This document shows, in pieces, positions 7,680 through 15,660 of a DNA stretch of 32,690 bases. The translations under genes and the position numbers were made by a program. The DNA comes from Tolypothrix sp. FACHB-123 (GTDB lineage: Bacteria > Cyanobacteriota > Cyanobacteriia > Cyanobacteriales > Nostocaceae). Where the stretch lies: contig NZ_JACJRE010000073.1 in the NCBI RefSeq assembly GCF_014697075.1, positions 1-32,690 on the forward strand, written 5' to 3'. Positions within the stretch are counted from its first letter, which is position 1. Every line of letters starts with the position of its first letter. The notes under the pieces are model-generated. The model saw only the letters and a program-made list of their open reading frames with translations, searched no databases and was not told the DNA's origin.

Positions 7680-8359
7680 CGTTAGAAAAATTAAAAATTG
7701 TCCCACAACCACCTTCACGCTTAGGGGAAATAGAAGTCCTTTTCAACCCCACTGCTTACTCTATAAGTAAGTCAGTTACCTGGAATCCACCAGAAAATTC
7801 CAATGGCGGAGAGCAGAGTAAAACTCAAAGGGCATTAAATGCGCCTATTTTGACTTTTGGTGGTGGCGACAGCCGTCAACTCACCTTAGAACTAATGTTC
7901 GATGTCACAGAAGCGATTAATGGGAGAATAATCGATGATGTCCGCCAAGAGACGAACAAAATTTTGGCACTTACCCGAATCGAGCGACTTGAACCGCCTC
8001 GACCACCAACTTGTCTAATTTTCTGGGGGAATTCACCTCCCAATTCTGATTTTCCCTTCAAGGGTGTGGTGAGCAGTCTGACACAAAACTTCACCTTGTT
8101 CAAAAGCAACGGTCAACCTGTGCGGGCTAATTTAGCAGTTACCTTCACAGAATTTCTTGACCCGCAGGACGATAAACGCCAAACTGACCCAGAACTAACA
8201 ACCCGTATTCTTAAACCTGGTGATACTCTCAGCAGTATTGCGGCTGAAGTTTATCGCGATCCCAGACGTTGGCGCATTATCGCCGAAGCAAATCGCTTGG
8301 ATGACCCGCGTAACCTCCAAAGCAAAATAGGGCAAAGATTAACAATTCCAAAATTGTAG
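7676..8359 (+). CDS. LysM-domain baseplate protein (Afp7-like)
   Basis: This encodes a 227-residue protein. The N-terminal domain EVLFNPTAYSISKSVTWNPP is typical of eCIS Afp7-type proteins, which stabilise the hub-tube or hub-wedge interface, and the C-terminal LysM module lies at about 180-227 (LKPGDTLSSIAAEVYRDPRR, NLQSKIGQRLTIPKL). T4 gp53 plays a similar part. The frame is open to a TTG at 7631, but ATG 7676 is preferred because it overlaps the upstream stop as ATGA and is preceded by GGAGCGGAGGGG (7655-7666). LysM here is a structural module inside a particle, not evidence for peptidoglycan hydrolysis. Confidence 0.9.
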   Translation: MTLEKLKIVPQPPSRLGEIEVLFNPTAYSISKSVTWNPPENSNGGEQSKTQRALNAPILTFGGGDSRQLTLELMFDVTEAINGRIIDDVRQETNKILALTRIERLEPPRPPTCLIFWGNSPPNSDFPFKGVVSSLTQNFTLFKSNGQPVRANLAVTFTEFLDPQDDKRQTDPELTTRILKPGDTLSSIAAEVYRDPRRWRIIAEANRLDDPRNLQSKIGQRLTIPKL

Positions 8360-8374
8360 TGGGGGAAATTATTT

Positions 8375-9457
8375 ATGCCGATTTCTGACCCCAAAAATCC
8401 GTTAGTACCAAACTTTAATATCCTCATTAATGGTTCGTTAATATCTGTTGAACCAGAAACCCATGTTATTAGCATTATTGTGGATGATGACACAGAATTG
8501 CCAAGTATGTTTTCATTTGAACTGGTGAACTCGGAATGGCACACTAAGGATTTACAGTGGATTGACGAGCAACAGGAACTGTTTACGATTGGCAATACAG
8601 TCGAAATTAAATTAGGTTACGGCGACAATTTAGAAACTATTATGACTGGTGAAATTACTGGATTAGAACCAGAATTTAATTTTAATCGCCTACCCAGGTT
8701 AACAGTACGGGGTTATGACCGTCGCCATCGCTTACAACGAGGGCGTAATACACGCACCTTTGTGCAACAAAAAGATAGTGATATTGCAGATATAATTGCT
8801 CGTGATGCGGGACTAACTCCCAAAACAGAAGATAGCAGAGTTATCCACCCTTACATCCTCCAAGCTAATCAAACCGATCTGGACTTTTTGCAGGAGCGAG
8901 CCAGATGTATCCAATATGAAGTAATAGTAAAAGATAAAACTCTATTTTTCCAACCTGTAGCTAATACCGAAAGTCCAATTTTCATCCTCTCTCTTGAAGA
9001 TGACTTGTTGGAATTTTCTCCCCGTCTTTCCTCAATGGGTCAGGTAAGTGCAGTTACAGTTACAAGTTGGAATCCTACAAATCAAGAGAATCAGAAGTTT
9101 GAATGGCAGACAAAAACTGGAGATGAAATAACCAAAATGGGTGGTAACAATAGTGCCGCTAGCTTAAGTGAAAATGCCTTTGGTACAGCAGTGGAAACTA
9201 TTAGCAATCAGCCAGTGATGACTTTGGCTGAAGCCGAACAATTAGCAAAAGCACGCTTTAATCATATAGCCTTGTCGTTAATTATTGGCGAAGGAGTTTG
9301 TCGAGGGCGTACCGATTTACGTTCTGGCAAGGTAATTGAAATTAATGGTGTAGGTAAGCAATTTAGCGGTCAATATTACGTCACAGCCACTAGCCATCGC
9401 TATAAAAGCAGTGGTAATTATACTACACATTTATCTGTGCAAAGGAATGCTTTATGA
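8375..9457 (+). CDS. baseplate hub protein, gpD/gp27-like (phage late control D)
   Basis: This is a 360-residue hub subunit. The start PNFNILINGSLISVEPETHV and the segment LFTIGNTVEIKLGYGDNLET with IMTGEITGLEPEFNF match the phage late control gene D / VgrG N-terminal family, which forms the trimeric hub at the base of the tube. A middle RARCIQYEVIVKDKTLFFQP block is typical. Unlike Serratia Afp8, in which hub and spike are fused, the OB-fold part is a separate gene that overlaps this one by four bases (ATGA at 9454-9457), so hub and spike base are likely translated together. Confidence 0.92.
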   Translation: MPISDPKNPLVPNFNILINGSLISVEPETHVISIIVDDDTELPSMFSFELVNSEWHTKDLQWIDEQQELFTIGNTVEIKLGYGDNLETIMTGEITGLEPEFNFNRLPRLTVRGYDRRHRLQRGRNTRTFVQQKDSDIADIIARDAGLTPKTEDSRVIHPYILQANQTDLDFLQERARCIQYEVIVKDKTLFFQPVANTESPIFILSLEDDLLEFSPRLSSMGQVSAVTVTSWNPTNQENQKFEWQTKTGDEITKMGGNNSAASLSENAFGTAVETISNQPVMTLAEAEQLAKARFNHIALSLIIGEGVCRGRTDLRSGKVIEINGVGKQFSGQYYVTATSHRYKSSGNYTTHLSVQRNAL

Positions 9458-9768
9458 AGGGATTTGACGTATTTTTTGATATGGAAACTAGACTTGCGAT
9501 CGCCAATCGCATTCAAGGCGTGGTAATTGGTATTGTTACAAATAATCAAGACCCAGAGGAATTAAATCGGGTAAAGGTAAAATTTCCCTGGTTGAGTGAG
9601 AATGATGAAAGCTACTGGGCGCGGATTTGTATATCAGTGACAGAGGCAAAGCAGAATAATTACGATCTGCCAGAAGTGGGTTCTGAAGTCTTGGTTGCTT
9701 TTGAACATGGGGATGTCCGTTTTCCCTACATCCTTGGTGTTGTTTTACCACCCGCACGAAAGGAGTAG
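9454..9768 (+). CDS. minimal spike base, gpV/gp5 OB-fold protein without needle
   Basis: This 104-residue protein contains only the OB-fold of baseplate assembly protein V: RIQGVVIGIVTNNQDPEELN, then RVKVKFPWLSENDESYWARI, DLPEVGSEVLVAFEHGDVRF and PYILGVV. In the relatives I know, this is followed by a 'WNGKD.PP' linker and a repeat-rich trimeric needle. Here the protein stops six residues after ILGVV, and the next gene starts three bases after the TAG, so there is no room for a decayed needle. It should cap the hub trimer but cannot by itself form a long piercing spike. The missing part may be supplied in trans or not be used. Confidence 0.88.
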   Translation: MKGFDVFFDMETRLAIANRIQGVVIGIVTNNQDPEELNRVKVKFPWLSENDESYWARICISVTEAKQNNYDLPEVGSEVLVAFEHGDVRFPYILGVVLPPARKE

Positions 9769-9771
9769 AAA

Positions 9772-10170
9772 ATGGATAAACCTTTTTTGGGTCGTGGTGT
9801 TGCATTTCCAATACAACTTGATAATGGTGATATTAAGGATGCGAAAGATGAAGAAAGCATCCGTCAATCAATTAGGATTATCCTTGGCACTGCGAAGGGC
9901 GAACGAGTCATGCGTCCTGATTTTGGTTGTGGAATTTACGATTTGGTATTTGAAATGACTACCGCTTCCACAGCCGGGAAAATTTCTCAAGCTGTACGCG
10001 AAGCTTTGCTAAGATTTGAACCCCGCATTGATGTTATTGATATTCAAGTGACACCGAAATCAGATGATGAGGGAGAGAAAATATTTATCAGTATCGATTA
10101 TCAAGTAAGGGCAACAAATAACGCTTTTAACCTGGTTTATCCATTCTATTTAGAAAGGAGTCCCGGTTAA
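9772..10170 (+). CDS. baseplate wedge protein, GPW/gp25 family (Afp9-like)
   Basis: This 132-residue gp25-type wedge protein opens DKPFLGRGVAFPIQLDNGDI and carries the family core ESIRQSIRIILGTAKGERVM, RPDFGCGIYDLVFE and the EALLRFEPRIDVIDIQV strand. gp25 templates sheath polymerisation on the baseplate; the EPR-type motif (FEPRIDV) is conserved. AGGAG at 9761-9765 provides the ribosome site. Its stop overlaps the next start (TAATG), implying coupling to the large baseplate gene. In most eCIS loci a PAAR tip gene (afp10) comes next; here it is missing. Confidence 0.95.
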   Translation: MDKPFLGRGVAFPIQLDNGDIKDAKDEESIRQSIRIILGTAKGERVMRPDFGCGIYDLVFEMTTASTAGKISQAVREALLRFEPRIDVIDIQVTPKSDDEGEKIFISIDYQVRATNNAFNLVYPFYLERSPG

Positions 10171-12806
10171 TGGTTGACAAGATTCCCAAAATTGACAAGC
10201 GAACATCTGCTGATATTGAAAAACAGGTTAAAGACTTATTATATAAATCAATGGGCTGGCAAGAACCAAGCTCAGATGCTGCTAAGTCTCAGAAAAAAGG
10301 AATAAATATAGCGCTCATAAAAATCTTTGCCCGGTATTGTGAGATTATTATTGAACGACTCAACAAGGTACCGGAAAAAAATTTCCTGGCGTTTTTGGAT
10401 TTATTGGGTGCTTCGCGCTTACCTCCACAATCTGCGCGAGTACCGTTGACATTTTCTTTAAGCGATAAATCTACTGTAGATGCTGTAGTCCCTAAAGGAA
10501 CACAAGTCGCTGCACAATTAGCCGCAGGCGAAAAGCAACCAGTGATTTTTGAAACTGAAAACGAGCTAGTGGTGACAGCAGCAAAGCTAGAGTCAGTTTT
10601 TGTACGTGATGATAAGAAAAAATATGCAGATTACGGCAGCATTATCACTGCACCTGCATCAACTGATGATTTATTTGTTTTTAGTGGTAGTCAACCCATT
10701 GAAAAACTATTAAATTCACCTGATTTGCAAATAGAAACTGCATTTTCAAATAATTTGCGCGTTGACTTAATTAATGATTTTTTTCCTTTTGGGGAAAATC
10801 CCAAATTTGGCAACATTTTATATTTAGCACATAGTCAAATCTTTGCTCAAAAAGACATTAAAATAATTATCGATATTAAATTAGTCCCGCTAGAAGATGA
10901 TAGCACAACACCGGAAGCAGAACCATCTCATAACTTGAAATTGAAGTGGGAATATTGGAATGGAAATAACTGGGAAGAATTAAAAAATGGTTTTAAAGAT
11001 ACCACAAATGGTTTGACAACCGAGGGACAAATAGAGTTCAAATTTGACGAGCAACCAGTAAAAACAAAAGTTAATAATCTAGAAAATTTTTGGATTCGCG
11101 TCAGAATAATTTCACGTAATTATGGCGATTATGCTGCACCATTAATTAGTTATATCACTGTCAGCTACACGTTAACTCCTAAAGAAGAAAAAAACGACCC
11201 TCCATCTCTCTATTTTGGCTTTTCTTTACCATCAGAGGTCAAAGAATTTCCGAATCGACCTATAAGTATGTTTATTGATTTAGTTGAACCTAAATATGAT
11301 TATGATGAAAAATCCAAGGAGGGTAGTGTTACAGAGATTGCAAAAAATGAGCCGATTCAACTTTTTTGGCAATATTGGAACGGAAAAGATTGGGTAAAAT
11401 TCACGGTTTCAGATGGTACAAAAAACTTTACTTGTTCCGGTGTAATTACATTTCTGCCACCAAAAGATTTTACTGCCAGACAAGACTTTGGATTACTTTT
11501 TCGATACTGGTTGCGGGTGCAAAAGAACCCTGGGAATTATCAAATTGAACCAAAATTAAGGCGGGTGTTACTGAATACAGTAATGGCTGTACACAGTGTA
11601 ACAATTCGCAACGAAATACTTGGTTCTAGTGATAGTAGCGAAAATCAAAAATTTCGCACAGTGCGATCGCCAATTTTGCGGAGTCAACTGTCAGTATTGG
11701 GGAGTCAGCAATTGGAAGTGCGAGAGCCGGAATTAGCTTCAGCAGAAGAACTGGCTACTCTTAAAAAAGAAGAGGGTGACAATCCCGTAACAACTGTCTT
11801 CGACTCCACAGGAAGACCCAAGGAAATTTGGGTACGATGGCATGAAGTTCCAGATTTTTATGGTTCAACCGCGCGCGATCGCCATTATGTCATCAATCAT
11901 CTCACAGGTGAAATTCAATTTGGCAATGGGTTAAATGGACTCATTCCACCTCTTGCTAAAAGTAATATTCGCATGGCTTATTACCAAACTGGTGGTGGTA
12001 TTGTTGGTAACAAGCCTGCGGGTACAATTGTCCAACTTAAAACCACAGTGCCTTATGTCAATAAAGTAACTAACTATGAAGCAGCAGTTGGTGGTGCAGA
12101 AGCAGAAACCCGTGAATCCCTCATTGAAAGAGTTCCGCGTCGCATTCGTCATCGTGGTCGTGCAGTGACATCGGAAGATTTTGAAGACCTAGCTAAGGAA
12201 TCATCTCTCGAAGTCGCAAGGGCAAAATGTGTACCATTGCGGAATTTAGTAGCCAACCCTTTCAATGAAAACAAAGTACCAGGGGCGGTTAGTGTGATTA
12301 TTGTACCCCATTCCACTGATAACAAACCCTTGCCCAGTTTGGAACTCATGAATAAAGTTCAAGAATACCTCGAAGCCTGTGCAGACCCAACAATAAATAT
12401 ATACGTAGTAGGTCCTTTATATGTGAGCATCAATGTCAAAACAGAAATTTTTCTGAATTCTCTAGAGTCAGCAAGCACTATTGAACGAGAAGTAGAGCAA
12501 AAATTAGCTAGTTTCTTACATCCTCTGACTGGTGGTGTTGATAGAAATGGCTGGGATTTTGGTCGCTTACCTCACCAATCAGATTTATATGCCTTACTGA
12601 TAGCAATTCCTGGTATTGATTATATTAGCAGTGTAGATATATATTCAGATGAAGAATATGAAAATGAACTACCAAAAGAAATTCCCAAAGATATCCCCAA
12701 TAACAGTCCAGAAAAAAGTAACACCTTGCTTAAAAAACTCAAAACAGAAAGATTTATTGTCTACTCAGGCAAACACAATATCAGTTTGAAAGTTGCAAAT
12801 AAATAG
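10170..12806 (+). CDS. large baseplate assembly protein (baseplate J / gp6-like, Afp11)
   Basis: An 878-residue wedge protein. The N-terminus carries DLLYKSMGWQEP and NFLAFLDLLGASRLPPQSAR, then a VPKGTQVAAQ beta domain. Two WEYWNGNNWEEL/WQYWNGKDWVKF sandwich repeats (about residues 270 and 405) are typical of eCIS Afp11 proteins. The C-terminal J core has RHYVINHLTGEIQFGNGLNG, GGGIVGNKPAGTI, VTSEDFEDLAKE and the GVDRNGWDFGRLPHQSDLYA region. Together with the next gene it should form the six wedges around the hub. GAAAGGAG lies upstream of the ATG. Confidence 0.92.
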   Translation: MVDKIPKIDKRTSADIEKQVKDLLYKSMGWQEPSSDAAKSQKKGINIALIKIFARYCEIIIERLNKVPEKNFLAFLDLLGASRLPPQSARVPLTFSLSDKSTVDAVVPKGTQVAAQLAAGEKQPVIFETENELVVTAAKLESVFVRDDKKKYADYGSIITAPASTDDLFVFSGSQPIEKLLNSPDLQIETAFSNNLRVDLINDFFPFGENPKFGNILYLAHSQIFAQKDIKIIIDIKLVPLEDDSTTPEAEPSHNLKLKWEYWNGNNWEELKNGFKDTTNGLTTEGQIEFKFDEQPVKTKVNNLENFWIRVRIISRNYGDYAAPLISYITVSYTLTPKEEKNDPPSLYFGFSLPSEVKEFPNRPISMFIDLVEPKYDYDEKSKEGSVTEIAKNEPIQLFWQYWNGKDWVKFTVSDGTKNFTCSGVITFLPPKDFTARQDFGLLFRYWLRVQKNPGNYQIEPKLRRVLLNTVMAVHSVTIRNEILGSSDSSENQKFRTVRSPILRSQLSVLGSQQLEVREPELASAEELATLKKEEGDNPVTTVFDSTGRPKEIWVRWHEVPDFYGSTARDRHYVINHLTGEIQFGNGLNGLIPPLAKSNIRMAYYQTGGGIVGNKPAGTIVQLKTTVPYVNKVTNYEAAVGGAEAETRESLIERVPRRIRHRGRAVTSEDFEDLAKESSLEVARAKCVPLRNLVANPFNENKVPGAVSVIIVPHSTDNKPLPSLELMNKVQEYLEACADPTINIYVVGPLYVSINVKTEIFLNSLESASTIEREVEQKLASFLHPLTGGVDRNGWDFGRLPHQSDLYALLIAIPGIDYISSVDIYSDEEYENELPKEIPKDIPNNSPEKSNTLLKKLKTERFIVYSGKHNISLKVANK

Positions 12807-12860
12807 TGATTCCAAACAACTTCGATTCGACGAACAACTAACAACAATTTAATTTTAGTT

Positions 12861-13841
12861 ATGCCCATCGAAATTCCGAACCTAGATGACCGCACCTACG
12901 ACGATTTAGTGCAAGAAGCCCTGAGTATGATTCCCATCTATGCACCAGAGTGGACAAATCATAATCCCTCTGACCCAGGAATTATGCTGATTGAAGTGTT
13001 TGCTTATATCACGGAAATGTTGCTTTATCGGCTAAATCGCGTTACCAATGCAAATAGACAAGCATTTTTAAATTTAATTGATAGCGATGATACCGGAAAC
13101 AAGAAATTTCCCACGCCATTAAATGAAGTAGAATTAAATACAAGAATCCTTGCAGCAGTTAAACAATTACGAGAAAGCGATCGCGCTGTCACTAGTCAAG
13201 ATTACGAAAATTTAGTTTTAGAAAAGTTTAGTGCGGAAATTTCTCGCGTTTATTGCATTTCCCGACGGAACAAAGAATTACAAACATACAATAATATTGT
13301 TCAAAGACCAGGATATATTAATTTGGTAATTGTCCCGAAATCTTATGATAGCCAACTTTTAGACATGACTTTAACGGAAGAATTGGAGAATAATGTTAAA
13401 GCTTTTCTAGAAAATAGACGATTACTTACTACAAAAATTAAAATATATAAAACAAATTTAGTTAGCATTGAAGTCAATCTTACAATAAACCTTAAACCTG
13501 ATTTTACAGAACAAAATGTTCGCCCCTTTGCAGAAAAAGCACTCAAGGAGTTTTTATATCCTTTAACAATTGATGAAGATGGGTTCAAAGCAAAAGGGTG
13601 GGGATTTGGACGGAATGTTTATCTTTCCGATATTTATCAGCTACTCGACAAAATACCAGGAGTAGATTTCATTGAACCGACTACAAATAAAGATGAGTTA
13701 ACTGTTGATTCTATGCTTGGAGAACGTCGTTTGTTGAAAGAAAATAGTTCCCACTTGATAGGGATTAATATATATCAAGATGAACTAGCTATTTGGAGTA
13801 ATTCTAAAAGTGAGCTTGAGTTTAAACCTAAAAAGGTTTGA
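12861..13841 (+). CDS. second baseplate J-like wedge protein (Afp11/12-type), short form
   Basis: A 326-residue protein. It starts with the well conserved PNLDDRTYDDLVQEALSMIP, YAPEWTNHNPSDPGI, then MLIEVFAYITEMLLYRLNRV block. It then goes almost directly to the J-type C-terminal half: SDRAVTSQDYENLVLEKFS, PGYINLVIVPKS and GWGFGRNVYLSDIYQLLDKI. Family members I know with this N-terminus often carry a long insertion between these halves; it is absent here. No Shine-Dalgarno sequence is evident before the ATG. It probably pairs with the 878-residue protein to form a wedge heterodimer, as gp6/gp7-type proteins do. Confidence 0.88.
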   Translation: MPIEIPNLDDRTYDDLVQEALSMIPIYAPEWTNHNPSDPGIMLIEVFAYITEMLLYRLNRVTNANRQAFLNLIDSDDTGNKKFPTPLNEVELNTRILAAVKQLRESDRAVTSQDYENLVLEKFSAEISRVYCISRRNKELQTYNNIVQRPGYINLVIVPKSYDSQLLDMTLTEELENNVKAFLENRRLLTTKIKIYKTNLVSIEVNLTINLKPDFTEQNVRPFAEKALKEFLYPLTIDEDGFKAKGWGFGRNVYLSDIYQLLDKIPGVDFIEPTTNKDELTVDSMLGERRLLKENSSHLIGINIYQDELAIWSNSKSELEFKPKKV

Positions 13842-13908
13842 ATGTAATTTTATCTAATTACTAGCAGACGAAAAAAGCAAAATTATTGATGTATTTTTAT
13901 TTTTTGTA

Positions 13909-14607
13909 ATGACTAATACAAATACCAAAAGTAGCTATTTAAAATTCCTGCCAGCTATCTTTAGTGAAGATGATGTATTGGGAGAGTATTTACTAGCTTT
14001 TGAACAAATACTAACTGGTTTGGACAAAACTGAATTGAAGCCAAAACAAGGCTTAGAGCAAATTATCCACAATATTTATCAGCTTTTTGACCCCAATGAT
14101 GTAGAATCTTTTTTTGTTCCCAATAGTCAACTAGATCATCAACAAACAACCAAGGATTTTTTGCAATGGTTAGCAAGTTGGACTGCTTTAAGTTTAAGAG
14201 CCGATTGGTCGCCAAAACAGCAAAAGGAGTTTCTTTCCCAAATAGTATACTTTTATCGTAGTCGCGGTACTAAGAGTAATCTGGAAAAATTTCTGGCAAT
14301 CTACACGGGCTTAAAACCAGTTATCAAAGAACCAGATGATAATCCTTTTCAAGTAGGAGTCTCTTCATATGTGGGTAAAGCTCAAGTCGGTGAGGGAAAT
14401 CCTTGTTATTTCGAGGTTGAGATCAGAATCAACCGTCCTAACAATCCTGAAGATCTGCAAAGACAAAATTTGATTATTAACTCCTTGATTGATTTGCAAA
14501 AGCCAGCACATACTTATTACGAAGTCAAATTTTTAGCTAAGACTATGCAAATCAATAAGCAATTACAAATTGGAGTAAATACTTTTTTAGGAACAGATCA
14601 AAGTTAA
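13909..14607 (+). CDS. tail protein, P2 gpI-like (TIGR02242-type)
   Basis: The 232-residue protein carries the phage tail protein domain signature: SSYLKFLPAIFSEDDVLGEY, LAFEQILTGLD, FLQWLASWTALSLRADWSPK, FYRSRGTKSNLEKFLAIYTG. gpI-like proteins link the baseplate wedges to the fibres. It lies directly after the two J-type genes and before the fibre-associated genes, consistent with that role. No ribosome site is obvious upstream of the ATG, and an AT-rich 67-bp spacer separates it from the preceding gene. Confidence 0.88.
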   Translation: MTNTNTKSSYLKFLPAIFSEDDVLGEYLLAFEQILTGLDKTELKPKQGLEQIIHNIYQLFDPNDVESFFVPNSQLDHQQTTKDFLQWLASWTALSLRADWSPKQQKEFLSQIVYFYRSRGTKSNLEKFLAIYTGLKPVIKEPDDNPFQVGVSSYVGKAQVGEGNPCYFEVEIRINRPNNPEDLQRQNLIINSLIDLQKPAHTYYEVKFLAKTMQINKQLQIGVNTFLGTDQS

Positions 14608-14677
14608 TCATCATTAGTCATATTTACACATTAGGTTACAGTTAATTGATATAGATATATTAGGAGAGATACATATT

Positions 14678-15595
14678 ATGTCTACCCAGGATGAGCAAAT
14701 TCAACGGTTGCGTTACTTCGACAATCAATTTTTGAAAGCTGAAGATTTTACAACTGAGCAGGAATATCATTTAGAAATGCGCCGTCGCCATAATCGCGGG
14801 CTTCATACAAAAGGTGTTGCTGAAGGATTACGAATAATAAAAACAAATGAGAAACAAATTACTGTTACATCTGGTTTTGCTATTGATGAAAATGGGAATG
14901 AAATAATTTTATTGAAAGATTTACCAATTTCTTTAGCAGACACAGAAAAATATCGCAAAGACTCTACTATTTATGTTTTTGCAGAATATAAAGAAAAAAA
15001 AGAGAAACCGCAACCAGAAACCAGTACAGATGAAAAGCAAAGCACTCGTTTTTTTGAAAATGCAGCGATTAATGTTGAAACGACAGAACCAGATATTGGA
15101 AAGAAACAAATTGTCAGGATAGGGCGACTTAAATTCGATACAAATGGCAATGTACCAGATCAAAAGGTTGATGTGCCAGATAAAGACCAGTTTTTAAATA
15201 AAGATTTTCGTGAAGAAGCGGCTGCCAAATTACCTACTTTTTCCATTTCTATACAACAACTAAAAACCGAATCGAAAGCTAAAGCAACCGTGGATGTAGA
15301 ATATGGTAGCGACAAGTTACGCGTCCCTGTTTTTGAAAGTCCCGTTTCTTCACCTTCGTTGGCAACACCAAATATAGGAGCTTTTATTTTAGTTTATGCC
15401 TTTTCTCCTACTGAGAATGCAAATTTTTCATGGAGACAAGAATATACAACTGAGCGAAGAAGAATATCAAATGGAGAAGAAAAGTTGATGCAAACTCAAT
15501 ATGTAGTCTTTAGTAACAACACACGTCCAGATTCCAACAAACCAGGTCTCAAAATTACTATAACCTACGAAATTTACGCTGTTCTTCCTAATTAG
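14678..15595 (+). CDS. uncharacterised baseplate/fibre-associated protein (305 aa)
   Basis: The N-terminal 80 residues (RLRYFDNQFLKAEDFTTEQE, YHLEMRRRHNRGLHTKGVAE, then SGFAIDENGNEI) form a module I recognise as recurring next to gpI-like and fibre genes in eCIS and phage-like clusters. I know of no assigned function. The rest is beta-rich with a charged linker at about residues 100-130 (KEKKEKPQPETSTDEKQ) and ends in a hydrophobic strand. There is no signal peptide or membrane helix. AGGAGAG lies ten bases before the ATG. The position suggests an adaptor between baseplate and fibre, or a bracket on the outer ring. Confidence 0.6.
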   Translation: MSTQDEQIQRLRYFDNQFLKAEDFTTEQEYHLEMRRRHNRGLHTKGVAEGLRIIKTNEKQITVTSGFAIDENGNEIILLKDLPISLADTEKYRKDSTIYVFAEYKEKKEKPQPETSTDEKQSTRFFENAAINVETTEPDIGKKQIVRIGRLKFDTNGNVPDQKVDVPDKDQFLNKDFREEAAAKLPTFSISIQQLKTESKAKATVDVEYGSDKLRVPVFESPVSSPSLATPNIGAFILVYAFSPTENANFSWRQEYTTERRRISNGEEKLMQTQYVVFSNNTRPDSNKPGLKITITYEIYAVLPN

Positions 15596-15660
15596 TCATT
15601 GATATTTTCTGACTCAAACCAATTACTTTTAACTCTAAACACCCTTAATAGGAGAAAATC

